Assembly: GCF_000739635.1 (NCBI RefSeq)
Contig: NZ_BATQ01000082.1
Coordinates: forward strand, 1-64,000
Origin: Verrucomicrobium sp. BvORR034
GTDB taxonomy: Bacteria; Verrucomicrobiota; Verrucomicrobiia; Verrucomicrobiales; Verrucomicrobiaceae
DNA: 64,000 nt
Direction: 5' to 3'
Of the stretch, positions 53,158 to 61,803 are shown piece by piece (the first letter of the stretch is position 1; every line of letters starts with the position of its first letter). Below the pieces are notes generated by a model that saw only the letters and a list, made by a program, of their open reading frames with translations, had not been told where the DNA came from and made no database searches. Position numbers and translations under genes: made by a program.

Positions 53158-53831
53158 GCGAATACAGGAACGGAAATGGAGGAGGGCCCTTCGAGGCTCC
53201 CGTCGGTAGCGGTGGAGGCGTAGCCTGCCTCCGCCAGCGTGCGCTGGATCAGCGCGAGGCTGCCGGGGTCGGGGATGCCGGCCATCCAGAGGGTGTCCCC
53301 TTCAAAACACACGTCCAGGGCCTTCGGCAGGGCTTCGCGGAGGGCATGCTGCCACGCGGTGTAGCGCTCGTGGCCCAAGGGGGAGAGCAGGTGCAGGCGT
53401 TGATTGTCTGAACCCCGCCAGGCCAGCGTCTGCGGGGCCGAGCGGAGGAAGGGATCACTGATGACGGCGTCTGCCAGGCCGGGCCAGCGGGCGAGGTGAG
53501 GGGCGATCTTTTCCCAAGGCTGGCCGGAGTAGATGAGCAGGTCCTTGCCCGGGCCGATCTCGCGGCGCAGGGTTTCCAGCAGGGCCTGCAGGGCGTCCAC
53601 CTGCTCAAAGGGTTCGCCTCCGGAGAGCGTGATGCCATCGGCCTCTGCCAGCCAGAGAGAGATCGTGCGCATGACCTCCGCCACCGTGGTCTCGCCCTGC
53701 CCGTGCGCCCAGGTATCCACACTGATGCAGCCCGGGCAGTGCAGGCTGCAGCCCTGAAACCAGATGCCCACCCGGCGCCCGGGACCGAGCGTGGTCACGG
53801 GGAAGTGCAGACGGCTGAGGAAGAGGCGCAT
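53154..53831 (-). CDS. NrdG-like radical SAM protein
   Basis: A 225-residue protein of the small radical SAM/NrdG type. It has an Fe-S cluster motif C28-x3-C32-x2-C35 (QGCSLHCPGCISVDTW) and the SAM-binding GGE motif in ITLSGGEPFEQVDAL. NrdG activates anaerobic ribonucleotide reductase by making a glycyl radical, but no nrdD gene is present, so this copy must have another partner. Its stop and the start of the kinase-helicase gene overlap by 4 bases, making them one translational unit. Its role in the block is unknown; it may make a modified nucleotide or activate a partner. Confidence 0.85.
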   Translation of the reverse strand: MRLFLSRLHFPVTTLGPGRRVGIWFQGCSLHCPGCISVDTWAHGQGETTVAEVMRTISLWLAEADGITLSGGEPFEQVDALQALLETLRREIGPGKDLLIYSGQPWEKIAPHLARWPGLADAVISDPFLRSAPQTLAWRGSDNQRLHLLSPLGHERYTAWQHALREALPKALDVCFEGDTLWMAGIPDPGSLALIQRTLAEAGYASTATDGSLEGPSSISVPVFA

Positions 53832-53849
53832 GAGGGCGGGTGGGGGAGA

Positions 53850-55682
53850 TTAGAACGTGGCTTGCAGGGTCGTCGCTGCACCGCGTTGCAAGCCCGTGAT
53901 GCGCAGGGCGGCACCCGCGGGCACGTTTTCATCAAACAAGAGGCGGGCAAGGGGATTCACGAAGTGGACCTCCAGTTGATTGCGAATGCCGCGACCGCCG
54001 TTCGAGAGATCCCCCAGGCACAGGGCCTGCAAGGCTGCTCTGGCCTCGGGGGTGATCGCGACGCTCACGCCCTGGGATTGCTGTGCCTTTTGCGTCAGGC
54101 CATCGAGCATGGAATCAAAGATCTCCACCGCCACCTCGTCGCGGACGAAGTCGAAGACCATGATGTTCTCCCCCAGGCGGTTCAGGATCTCAGGCCGTCC
54201 CAGGGTGAGCTTGAAGTGCCGGGCGATCTCCTCCTTCACCTTGGCCTGGACGGTCTCATAGGGTTCGTCCGGCAGGACATTGGGCACCCGCTCGCCGTGG
54301 GCGTCCAGACGGTAGATGCCCAGGTTCGAGGTGAATACTAGAAATGCCTCTGAGAAGTACACCCGCTCTCCGCGCCCGGAGGTCAGGACGCCGTCGTCCA
54401 GCACCTGGAGGAACTTGTCCAGGATGCGGGGGTGGGCTTTTTCTATTTCATCGAACAGGACCACGCTGAAGGGCTTCTGCCGTACGGCATTGGTCAGCTC
54501 GCCACCCACATCATAGCCCACGTAGCCGGGCGGTGCGCCGATCAGCCGCTGGTCACTGTGCTCGGCGGAGAACTCGCTCATATCAAAGCGGATGCAGGCA
54601 GACTCATCGCCGAAGAGCAGCTCGGTGATCGTCTTGGCCAGCTCCGTCTTGCCCACGCCGGTGGGCCCGGCCAGGAAGGCGACCCCGCGGGGGCGTCCGC
54701 CGCCGCCTTCCTTGGCCCCCAGGCCGGACACGGCCCGCTTCACCAGATCCAGCATGTGAGTCACGGCGTGGGCCTGCCCTTTGACCCGGCGGTGGATCAA
54801 CTCGCCGGCCTGGCTGAGTTTTTCACGGTTCACCCGCTTCCACGGGTCCTCGGTGACGCCCAGCTTGTAGCGTCGCACGCCTTCCCCGATGTCTGCGAGC
54901 GTGAGCCCCTCGCCCCGGCAGAGCTGGGCAATACCCACCAGGTCACTGACCCAGAGGCCCTCGGTCGATTCCACAAAGAGATTCACCATCCGCGGTACCT
55001 GGTCGGCGGCCAGATCGCCCCGCAGCGTGTTCGCCAGATTCTCCACCACCAGACGGCGCACCGAGTGATCGGGTGTCGGCACTGGGATGTGCCGCATCTT
55101 CGGATTCCCCAGGAGGAACCAGTCTGGGAGGTCGCCCTCCTTGTCCACGATCCAGACCACGGGGTTGAAGAACGGCCTGCCCTCCGGGCCCAGCGGTCGA
55201 GGCAGGATCTGATGAGAGAGCACCAGCGCCCGGGTGAAGCCGCGCTGCTCCGCCTCGGAGGGCAAGTCAGCCCGAATGAGCAGGCGCGAGGCGAAATCGG
55301 CAAAGAGCACGATGGGCTCCCCGGGATGCCGCACGATGACCTCCAGCAGGTCAAAGAAGCGCTCCGGCGTGGCGGCTGCGCGGCCATTCTCCGCCCAGGT
55401 GAGGCCCAGGAGCTTCGCAAAGAACTCCCGCTCTGCCAGCGGATCCAGGCCGGGGATCATCGGCACCGAGAAGCCTTGGGCGGGATCGTAGGTCAGGAAA
55501 TGCGCCATGCCCTCCCGCTGCAACTCCATGCCCAGGCAGGAAACCAGCGGTAACGGTGCCACCAGCCCCGGCTGCAGTTCCACCGGGTACAGGTCCCGCA
55601 CATTCCCAGAGAGCACAAACTGGCTCCGCAGTGGGAGAAAGCGGATCAAATCACGAAGCCAGCGAGGTTGGATTTTTGGCAT
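53850..55682 (-). CDS. ClpB/ClpX-type AAA+ ATPase
   Basis: A 610-residue ATPase. The first half is a diverged AAA-like module without a good P-loop (FVLSGNVRDLYPV, then VLFADFASRLLI). The second half is a full Clp-type AAA_2: GPTGVGKT (339-346), LFDEIEKAH (409-417), FTSNLG, and an arginine-finger segment GRPEILNRLGENI, followed by a ClpB D2-small-like domain. It is the first gene of the minus-strand block, 18 bases before the radical SAM gene. It may remodel the complex or unfold a target during defence. There is no Clp protease gene near it. Confidence 0.9.
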   Translation of the reverse strand: MPKIQPRWLRDLIRFLPLRSQFVLSGNVRDLYPVELQPGLVAPLPLVSCLGMELQREGMAHFLTYDPAQGFSVPMIPGLDPLAEREFFAKLLGLTWAENGRAAATPERFFDLLEVIVRHPGEPIVLFADFASRLLIRADLPSEAEQRGFTRALVLSHQILPRPLGPEGRPFFNPVVWIVDKEGDLPDWFLLGNPKMRHIPVPTPDHSVRRLVVENLANTLRGDLAADQVPRMVNLFVESTEGLWVSDLVGIAQLCRGEGLTLADIGEGVRRYKLGVTEDPWKRVNREKLSQAGELIHRRVKGQAHAVTHMLDLVKRAVSGLGAKEGGGGRPRGVAFLAGPTGVGKTELAKTITELLFGDESACIRFDMSEFSAEHSDQRLIGAPPGYVGYDVGGELTNAVRQKPFSVVLFDEIEKAHPRILDKFLQVLDDGVLTSGRGERVYFSEAFLVFTSNLGIYRLDAHGERVPNVLPDEPYETVQAKVKEEIARHFKLTLGRPEILNRLGENIMVFDFVRDEVAVEIFDSMLDGLTQKAQQSQGVSVAITPEARAALQALCLGDLSNGGRGIRNQLEVHFVNPLARLLFDENVPAGAALRITGLQRGAATTLQATF

Positions 55683-55845
55683 CCGACATCATAAAAAGAG
55701 GGGAGGCGGGGTGCAACGGAAGACGTGGGGGCGACACAAGACTTGAAGACGCAAGACCTGAGGCGCTGGGTGGGCTTCTACCTTGAAGACATGGCGGAGA
55801 GCAAGGGAGACGGGGGGCAGGCCTGCTCTTGGGCGCCGCCCAGCT

Positions 55846-56436
55846 TCAATGTGATGGCAGACCGGGGATGAAGATCTCCTTCGGAAAGAGCAGGACAAGT
55901 GTCTGGCGTAAACTTTCGAGCACATAGGCGTCAAGCCGCCCTTCACGGTTAAGCAGCCATTGCATGGTGGCTCCGGCTAACATCGCCTGCAGGAGGCGCG
56001 ATGCCGCCTTGGATTCGTCCGGAAGACCCTTCGGGAATCGGGCCTGAATTTCCGCTTCCACATACGCATTGCGCCTCTGGGCCAACTCTCTCAAGAGAGG
56101 ATCTTGAGCCTCATGCCAGGCTATCTGAAGATGAACCTCGTAGCTGTCGCCAGGGCCGAATATCTTGCATAGTTCTTGGATGAAGATCCACAACCCTTGT
56201 GGTCCCGTTACGACGGGTAGTTTTTCGAAAAACTCCTTCGTCACTTTCACGGAGCGTTCCAGGGCGCACCGGAGCAAAGTGTCGCGGTTTTCAAAGCGTT
56301 GGATCAGCGCAGCACGAGAGATGCCCACCTCCTTGGCGACGTCGTTCAGCGTTAAGGAAGATGGCCCCCGTCGTTTTAAGACGACTCTCGTCGCATCCAG
56401 AATGGCTTCGTCAGTATGCAGTTTGGGCCGGGGCAT
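55846..56436 (-). CDS. TetR-family regulator beside a macrolide kinase gene
   Basis: A 196-residue TetR protein. The helix-turn-helix (DEAILDATRVVLKRRGPSSL, VAKEVGISRAALIQRFENRD) is intact, and the C-terminal ligand-binding region is helical. The ATG at 56436 gives the usual start (MPRPKLHTDEAI); the frame opens much further upstream. It is divergent from the Mph-like kinase gene with a 28-bp palindrome between them, the same arrangement as mphR-type regulators. The likely ligand is a macrolide. Confidence 0.85.
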   Translation of the reverse strand: MPRPKLHTDEAILDATRVVLKRRGPSSLTLNDVAKEVGISRAALIQRFENRDTLLRCALERSVKVTKEFFEKLPVVTGPQGLWIFIQELCKIFGPGDSYEVHLQIAWHEAQDPLLRELAQRRNAYVEAEIQARFPKGLPDESKAASRLLQAMLAGATMQWLLNREGRLDAYVLESLRQTLVLLFPKEIFIPGLPSH

Positions 56437-56550
56437 TGAGAATATTTTGAAGGGGTGTTTCGCGCATTCTGGGAATCCGATTCCTGGCAGGTTAAGGGAT
56501 TTATACAGGAGGATGCAGACTGGGGAAGGGCACGATTTCGAAATCCAGTT

Positions 56551-56578
56551 GAATGTAACCGACGTGACGGTTATATTC
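56551..56578. promoter_or_regulatory. TetR operator in front of the mph-like gene
   Basis: Two 11-bp arms (GAATGTAACCG and CGGTTATATTC) flank 6 bases and match with one mismatch. It ends 2 bases before the macrolide kinase start, so binding would stop its expression. Confidence 0.85.
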
Positions 56579-56579
56579 A

Positions 56580-57506
56580 ATGAGCCTCCAATTTTGTATG
56601 AACCTATCTCCAACTTCTGCCTCGGAACGCGACCTCGTTTCTGCTTTGGCGCTGCGACACGGGCTTGAGCTTTCGGCCAATCTGGACATCAATGAGCTAG
56701 GTCTCGATTTTCGTGTCGTGACGGCCGCTGATCGTTCCGGCACGCCTTGGGTGCTGAGAATACCTCGGAGAGCAGATGTCATAAAAAAAATCCACCGTGA
56801 ATCAAGGACTTTGGAGCTGTTGAGAAGGCAAGTGCCGTTTGCCGTTCCCGATTGGCGCATTGTGTCCGACGAACTCGTGGCCTATCCCCGGCTAAACGAT
56901 CCCACAGCGATCCATATTGAAGCATCCTCTGGTGAGGTGATCTGGAATATCGACCGGAACACGGATGGATTTGTCGCTTCGCTTGGCAGTGCGTTGGCGG
57001 CGTTGCATCAGATTCCTGCGGAGCAAGCCGTCCAAGCCGGATTAAAGAACTCGTCCCCCGACGATCTACGCAGGCAAGTGGCCTGCGACATTGAGGTGGT
57101 GAACGGCTCGTTTAGCATAGATCCAGGCTTAAAACAACGCTGGGCAAACTGGCTGAACGACGACACCTCATGGCCGGACTTCACGGTGGTAGTTCATGGG
57201 GATCTTTATGCAGGCCACCTGCTAGTCAATTTCCAGGATGCGGTCACCGGGATGATCGACTGGACCGAGGCCGAAATAAGTGATCCCTCGATCGACTTCA
57301 CCTCCCACCTGCTCCTGTTTGGTGAAGGAGGCTTGGAGGGTCTCATTCACCACTACGAAACAGCAGGCGGTAGAATCTGGCCCCGCATGGCGCATCATAC
57401 AAAAGAACGCCTTTCGTTGACCCCAATTAGATATGCCTTGTTCGCGCTAGAAAGCGGTGAGCAGGTTCACATGGATGCCGCCAGGGCTCAGCTTCTTCCG
57501 CCGTGA
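56580..57506 (+). CDS. mph: Macrolide 2'-phosphotransferase-like kinase
   Basis: A 308-residue aminoglycoside/macrolide phosphotransferase-fold protein. It has VVHGDLYAGHLLV (catalytic HGD loop, Asp208) and MIDWTEAEISDPSIDF (metal-binding Asp227). The HGDLYAGH and IDWTEA wording is specific to the Mph group, which inactivates erythromycin-type drugs by phosphorylation at the 2'-hydroxyl. An N-terminal ATP-binding lobe (RVVTAADRSGTPWVLRIPRR) is present. A start at 56598 is possible. It is controlled by the divergent TetR regulator. Whether it truly acts on macrolides is untested. Confidence 0.85.
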   Translation: MSLQFCMNLSPTSASERDLVSALALRHGLELSANLDINELGLDFRVVTAADRSGTPWVLRIPRRADVIKKIHRESRTLELLRRQVPFAVPDWRIVSDELVAYPRLNDPTAIHIEASSGEVIWNIDRNTDGFVASLGSALAALHQIPAEQAVQAGLKNSSPDDLRRQVACDIEVVNGSFSIDPGLKQRWANWLNDDTSWPDFTVVVHGDLYAGHLLVNFQDAVTGMIDWTEAEISDPSIDFTSHLLLFGEGGLEGLIHHYETAGGRIWPRMAHHTKERLSLTPIRYALFALESGEQVHMDAARAQLLPP

Positions 57507-58021
57507 GGGCTTGCTGGCTTGCTGTTAAGCGATTGAAGAACCATGGCGGTGCGGGCACTCATACTTTACGAACTTCCTTCGGGATCAAGCTCGTTTTGGG
57601 CCTGCCCTACTACCAGCACAATCTGGCTCCTTTCGTGACGGAGCCGTTCCACTTCTCCCTTAAATTCACCTCTCAGGGCGAGGTGTCGGAGAAGACCGCG
57701 CAGCAGGACAACGAAGCGGCGCGGCATCCCATCTGGAGAGTCTTCGACTGGCAGCGGCGTCTAGATGAAGACAAGGCCGTGACCAAGGCTCAAATTGGTG
57801 AGCAAGAGGGACTTAGCAAGGCACGCATGACGCAGATGTTCAGCCTTCTACATCTGCCCAAGGACGCTCAGAATTACCTCGCAGATCTCACCGCCCCCGC
57901 GCTCATCAAGGCTTTCAGCGTGCGCCAGTTGATGGGTGTCGCCAAGGCTCCTGCCATCGAACGGGCGGAGGCGTTCCAACGGATGCGGGCGGATTGCGAG
58001 CGACTTGAGAGACGAAGTTGA
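57503..58021 (+). CDS. Probable degraded HTH protein, part of a dispersed repeat
   Basis: A 172-residue open frame overlapping the mph stop by 4 bases. Residues from about 90 (VTKAQIGEQEGLSKARMTQM, then LAPALIK-like PALIKAFSVRQLMGV) look like a recombinase or ParB-type helix-turn-helix fragment. No clean start fits, and the N-terminal part reads as translated non-coding DNA. Its ends match 38007-38180, where the middle is missing. I take it as a gene remnant or part of a mobile unit. Confidence 0.45.
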   Translation: MRACWLAVKRLKNHGGAGTHTLRTSFGIKLVLGLPYYQHNLAPFVTEPFHFSLKFTSQGEVSEKTAQQDNEAARHPIWRVFDWQRRLDEDKAVTKAQIGEQEGLSKARMTQMFSLLHLPKDAQNYLADLTAPALIKAFSVRQLMGVAKAPAIERAEAFQRMRADCERLERRS

Positions 58022-58146
58022 GGTGAATCGTTTCAAGTGAAGCCTTGATGAGTATGATCATTGGCCGGATTCCCGGCCTTTTCTGCTGCACGGATGGTTT
58101 CATGCGTTTCAATGCCAAACACAGAACGACCAAACGAACCAGCACG

Positions 58147-58464
58147 CTACGCGTTAAACCTTTGCTTTGTATATGAATTTTCGGCCAGTTCTTTTGGTGC
58201 AATTAGCTGTTTAAACAGCCAATCAGAGCCATTCACTGCCAGCAAGTGATGCAGCATCGACAGGGGGACATAACGATGACTCACCAGTTCAGAGAATGAC
58301 GAGTGCCAGTTCATCTCGATGCCATGAATGTCTTTTGCGAGCGTGGCCAATTCAGTCTGGAGCTCTTCGGGGGACAGATTCTCGGCGGCATACGCTGTGA
58401 TCGCGTCCCCTCCTTCAACCGAAATTGATTCTCGGCAATCCGTCCAATCCCCAATACGGTCCAA
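58147..58464 (-). CDS. Small hypothetical protein
   Basis: A 105-residue open frame just downstream of the alcohol dehydrogenase gene (27-bp gap) on the same strand. It is acidic and helical at the start, with an aromatic C-terminal half, and has no known motif. Its last 20 codons lie in sequence shared with 38090-38180. It may be a remnant. Confidence 0.4.
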   Translation of the reverse strand: MDRIGDWTDCRESISVEGGDAITAYAAENLSPEELQTELATLAKDIHGIEMNWHSSFSELVSHRYVPLSMLHHLLAVNGSDWLFKQLIAPKELAENSYTKQRFNA

Positions 58465-58490
58465 GCGGCTTCGCTTTCTTCCGGCGCCAT

Positions 58491-59492
58491 TTACCTCATC
58501 TGCACAACGACCTTTCCTTTAGCCCGACCTTTTTCCAGGTAAGCCAAGGCTTCCTTCGCCTGTTCGAACGGAAAGACCTTGTCGATCACCGGCCGGATCG
58601 TGCCCACCGTGAGAAGTTTGCCGATTTCTGCGAGCTGTCCGCTGTCCGGATGGACGAAGAGGAATGAATACGCCGCACCTTTTTTCCTGGCCTGCCGGAT
58701 GATTTTTCCGCTCAACAGACCGAAAACGAACTTCATGAAAAAGTTCATCCCTCGGGTTCTTCCGAAGGCGGCGTCCGGAGGGCCGACGAGTGAAACGATG
58801 CTGCCGTTTGATTTCAGGATGCCGACGGATTTTTTAATGGAATCACCTTTCACCGTGCCCAGCACCACATCGTAATCCCGCAGGACCGTTTCGAATTCCT
58901 GCTTCTTGTAATCGATTACTTCATCCGCTCCGAGGCTCCGGACCAGATCGACGTTACCCGTGCTTGTCGTCGTCGCCACTTTTGCACCAAGGTGCTTGGC
59001 GAGTTGGATCGCGAACGTGCCGATGCCGCCCGAGCCTGCGGGAATAAACACTTTTTGACCTGGCTTGACGCGCGCCCGCTCTTTGAGCGCCTGCCATGCT
59101 GTTAGTCCAACCATCGGGATCGAGGCCGCTTGCACGAAGTCCAGATTCGACGGCTTGAGTGCGGCGGCTTTCTCGGGAACGACGGCATATTCAGCGAGAG
59201 AGCCGGTGCCCGAATCGAACAGGCTAGCGAAAATCGCATCGCCAGGCTTGAAGCGGGTTACACGACTACCCACTTCGGTCACGACGCCCGCCAGATCGCT
59301 GCCCAGCGTGGCGGGCAGTTGGAAGCGGAGGAAGGGCTTGAACGATCCTTTCGGAATCATGGCATCGACCGGATTCAAGCCGACGGCGTGGACCTCGACG
59401 AGCATCTCATCCGGCTTGAGTATAGGACGCGGAAGATCGGTGAATGCGATGTTGTCCGACTTGGCATAGCGGGTGAAGATGAGTGCTTTCAT
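58491..59492 (-). CDS. Zinc-independent quinone/alcohol dehydrogenase (MDR family)
   Basis: A 333-residue medium-chain reductase. The N-terminal GroES-like domain lacks the structural zinc cysteines, as in quinone oxidoreductases. AGSGGIGTFAIQLAKHLGAKV is the NADPH-binding loop. KALIFTRYAKSDNIAFTDLP at the start and GKVVVQMR at the end are typical of the group. The ATG at 59492 gives the standard start. It is the last gene of the TetR-divergent operon after the SDR and OYE genes. The likely role is reduction of electrophilic quinones or enones. Confidence 0.9.
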   Translation of the reverse strand: MKALIFTRYAKSDNIAFTDLPRPILKPDEMLVEVHAVGLNPVDAMIPKGSFKPFLRFQLPATLGSDLAGVVTEVGSRVTRFKPGDAIFASLFDSGTGSLAEYAVVPEKAAALKPSNLDFVQAASIPMVGLTAWQALKERARVKPGQKVFIPAGSGGIGTFAIQLAKHLGAKVATTTSTGNVDLVRSLGADEVIDYKKQEFETVLRDYDVVLGTVKGDSIKKSVGILKSNGSIVSLVGPPDAAFGRTRGMNFFMKFVFGLLSGKIIRQARKKGAAYSFLFVHPDSGQLAEIGKLLTVGTIRPVIDKVFPFEQAKEALAYLEKGRAKGKVVVQMR

Positions 59493-59545
59493 GTCTAACG
59501 ATGCAGGTTGCGGGTTGGTGAGCGGATGAATAAGTTGGTCGGGAA

Positions 59546-60832
59546 CTAGGCCTGCTGCTTTGACCAAGAGCGGTATCGCCGAGCGAGAAACTTGTTCCGC
59601 AACTGGTCCCGGATGACACTGAAAATCGCACTCGCATCGGCCAGAGGCCTCTGGCCATCACCCATACGCTGCAATTGTCTTTGGATAACAGCCATGTGAG
59701 CGAGTGAGGCCAACATCTTGTCCTTGAACTTGATCGCAGGGAACACGCCGTCCTTGGGTTCGCCCTCGGACCATGCCAGCGGCAGGTTGGGCTCCATGGC
59801 CAGAGCGGTGGCGATGCCGACGATGGAAACGCCTTGGGTGAGCACATTTTCAGCGACTTCACGCCGGCGTATGCCGCCCGTGGTCATGATCGGCATCTCG
59901 GCGACCTTCGAGATGTCGCGGGCGAAATCGAGAAAGTAGGCTTCTCGTGCGAGTGTGCGGCCATCGCGGGTCTGGCCCTGCATGGCAGGGGCCTCGTAGC
60001 TGCCGCCAGAGAGTTCCACCAGATCCACCCCGCTGGAGTTGAGCATCTTTACGACCTCGAGAGCATCGTCCGCGTCAAAGCCTCCGCGTTGAAAATCCGC
60101 CGAGTTGATTTTGACCCCCACACAGAAATCCCGTCGCACGGCGGCCCGCACGGCGGAAACAGCCTCTAGCAGAAAGCGGGCGCGATTCTCGATGTGGCCG
60201 CCCCATTGATCGTTCCGCAAGTTCGTCAGTGGTGAAAGGAACTGGCTGATGAGATAGCCGTGGGCGGCATGAATCTCCACGCCGGTGAATCCAGCAGCTT
60301 CGGCTTGGCGGGCGGTGTCGGCAAACCGCTGGATGATCTGCCGGATCTGCATTTCGTTCAGTGCTTTGGGTTTGGCGATAAGATTGGAGTGCCTGCCCAA
60401 GTCCACAGCCACCTCGGAGGGTGCCCATCCGGGTTGGCCGAGTGCGGCCATGGTTTGTCGGCCGGGATGATTAATCTGCATCCAGACTTGCGCCCCGTGG
60501 CTGCGAGCGGCTTTGGCCCATGCCTTGAAGGTCGTTAGATCCGTGCCTTTTTGCAAAACCACGTCTCCCGCACTGCCCAAAGCGAGCGGGTCGATCATGA
60601 CATTGCCAGTGATGATCAATCCGACACCACCTCGGGCAAAACTCCCATCCATGCGTGCCAGCCGGGCGTCCGGCAACTGTCCCGGCCCGGCAAGACTCTC
60701 GGCCATCGCTGCTTTTTCGATGCGATTCGGGATTACGGTTCCGTTCGGCAGCACCAGTGGAGAAAACAATTCGGCGGCGGTGCTTGCGGGCGCGGATGGA
60801 TCGGCGGGAGCGTCTTTGAAAAGCGTATTCAT
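59546..60832 (-). CDS. NADH:flavin oxidoreductase, Old Yellow Enzyme family
   Basis: A 428-residue FMN-binding TIM barrel. Features are LPNGTVIPNRIEKAAMAES (flavin pocket), QINHPGRQ, GVEIHAAHGYLISQFLSPLTNLRNDQWGG split into the usual substrate site (HAAH motif), and a GGIRRREVAE glycine-rich turn near the end. The family reduces the C=C bond of enones and detoxifies electrophiles. It sits 13 bases after the SDR gene, so the two are one transcript with the MDR gene downstream. Confidence 0.9.
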   Translation of the reverse strand: MNTLFKDAPADPSAPASTAAELFSPLVLPNGTVIPNRIEKAAMAESLAGPGQLPDARLARMDGSFARGGVGLIITGNVMIDPLALGSAGDVVLQKGTDLTTFKAWAKAARSHGAQVWMQINHPGRQTMAALGQPGWAPSEVAVDLGRHSNLIAKPKALNEMQIRQIIQRFADTARQAEAAGFTGVEIHAAHGYLISQFLSPLTNLRNDQWGGHIENRARFLLEAVSAVRAAVRRDFCVGVKINSADFQRGGFDADDALEVVKMLNSSGVDLVELSGGSYEAPAMQGQTRDGRTLAREAYFLDFARDISKVAEMPIMTTGGIRRREVAENVLTQGVSIVGIATALAMEPNLPLAWSEGEPKDGVFPAIKFKDKMLASLAHMAVIQRQLQRMGDGQRPLADASAIFSVIRDQLRNKFLARRYRSWSKQQA

Positions 60833-60845
60833 GATGGCGGTTGAT

Positions 60846-61661
60846 TTAGTCCAGCAGGAGTTCTTTGCGAATGGCGCGGTCAAACAGGCTCGCGGGAAGA
60901 AAGCGGCGGAGCCGGCTCAACGTGACACCCTTGCCGACCGGATAGCGAAGCCGGGGCGACTTCGCGGTCAGAGCCGTGAAAACAGCTTCCGCCACCAGAC
61001 GGGGATCGTCTCCGTTCGCGATCCCCTTCTTGACGCTCTGCGAACTGCGTTCGCGGGGACCGGCATACGCATCGAGCCGCAGCCCGGCGTCTTGTCCGCT
61101 GTGGCTGATGTTGCTCTTCGTGAACGCCGGCTCGATGAGCAGCGCACGGACGCCGAAGCTCCGCACCTCGTGGTCCAGCGACTCGGTATAGCCTTCTAAC
61201 GCATGTTTGCTCGCCGCATACATGCCCATGAAGGGCGAGGGGAAAAGGCCCACCACGGAACTGATATTGGCGAAGCGGCCGAAACCCGCCTGCCGCATCC
61301 CCGGCAGCACGGCGCCCGTCACCCGCAGGATACCGAAGAAATTGGTCTCAAACTGTTGCCGGGCTTCCGCGAGGCTGGTTTCTTCCACAGCTCCGCTGAG
61401 ACCGTATCCGGCATTATTGACCACGAAATGGATGGGGCCGGCTTGCCGGACGATGCTCCAGACCGCCGCGGCCACGCTTTCATCGTTGGTGACATCCATG
61501 CCGATCATTTCTACGCCGGGGATCGGGCTGGCCAACATCGGATTGCGTGCCGTGCCGAAGACGCGGACACCCCGCTCGGCGAGTAGTTGTGCGATTTCTC
61601 GTCCGATGCCGGAAGATGCTCCGGTGACGAGTGCGGTTTTGTTTTTCAGGGATGTGCTCAC
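60846..61661 (-). CDS. Short-chain dehydrogenase/reductase
   Basis: A 271-residue SDR: ALVTGASSGIGREIAQ (cofactor loop), NNAGYGLSG, catalytic Ser in FANISSVVGLF and YAASKHALEGYTESL (Tyr-x3-Lys). It resembles SDRs that act on retinol or sterol-like carbonyls, but the substrate is unknown. It is the first gene of the operon divergent from the TetR regulator; OYE and MDR genes follow. Confidence 0.9.
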   Translation of the reverse strand: MSTSLKNKTALVTGASSGIGREIAQLLAERGVRVFGTARNPMLASPIPGVEMIGMDVTNDESVAAAVWSIVRQAGPIHFVVNNAGYGLSGAVEETSLAEARQQFETNFFGILRVTGAVLPGMRQAGFGRFANISSVVGLFPSPFMGMYAASKHALEGYTESLDHEVRSFGVRALLIEPAFTKSNISHSGQDAGLRLDAYAGPRERSSQSVKKGIANGDDPRLVAEAVFTALTAKSPRLRYPVGKGVTLSRLRRFLPASLFDRAIRKELLLD

Positions 61662-61747
61662 GATTGAGAAGATTTCCTGTGGAGAGGGGAGGCTTATCGG
61701 TTACATCACAATAATTACGATCATAATCTAAACGTCAAGCGCTTTTT

Positions 61748-61763
61748 GATGTCAGTTGACATC
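61748..61763. promoter_or_regulatory. TetR operator between the SDR operon and tetR
   Basis: GATGTCA and TGACATC form a perfect 7-bp inverted repeat with a 2-base spacer, centred about 48 bp upstream of the tetR start and in the shared divergent promoter. Confidence 0.7.
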
Positions 61764-61803
61764 ATTGCCTATTTCGCTTTGGTTTCAGCAGGAAATTCCG
61801 AAC

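Noticed and set aside
58130-58160. Possible integron attC-like site (GTTAAAC core)
   Set aside because: Only one half of the required core pair is present and no integrase gene is in the window.
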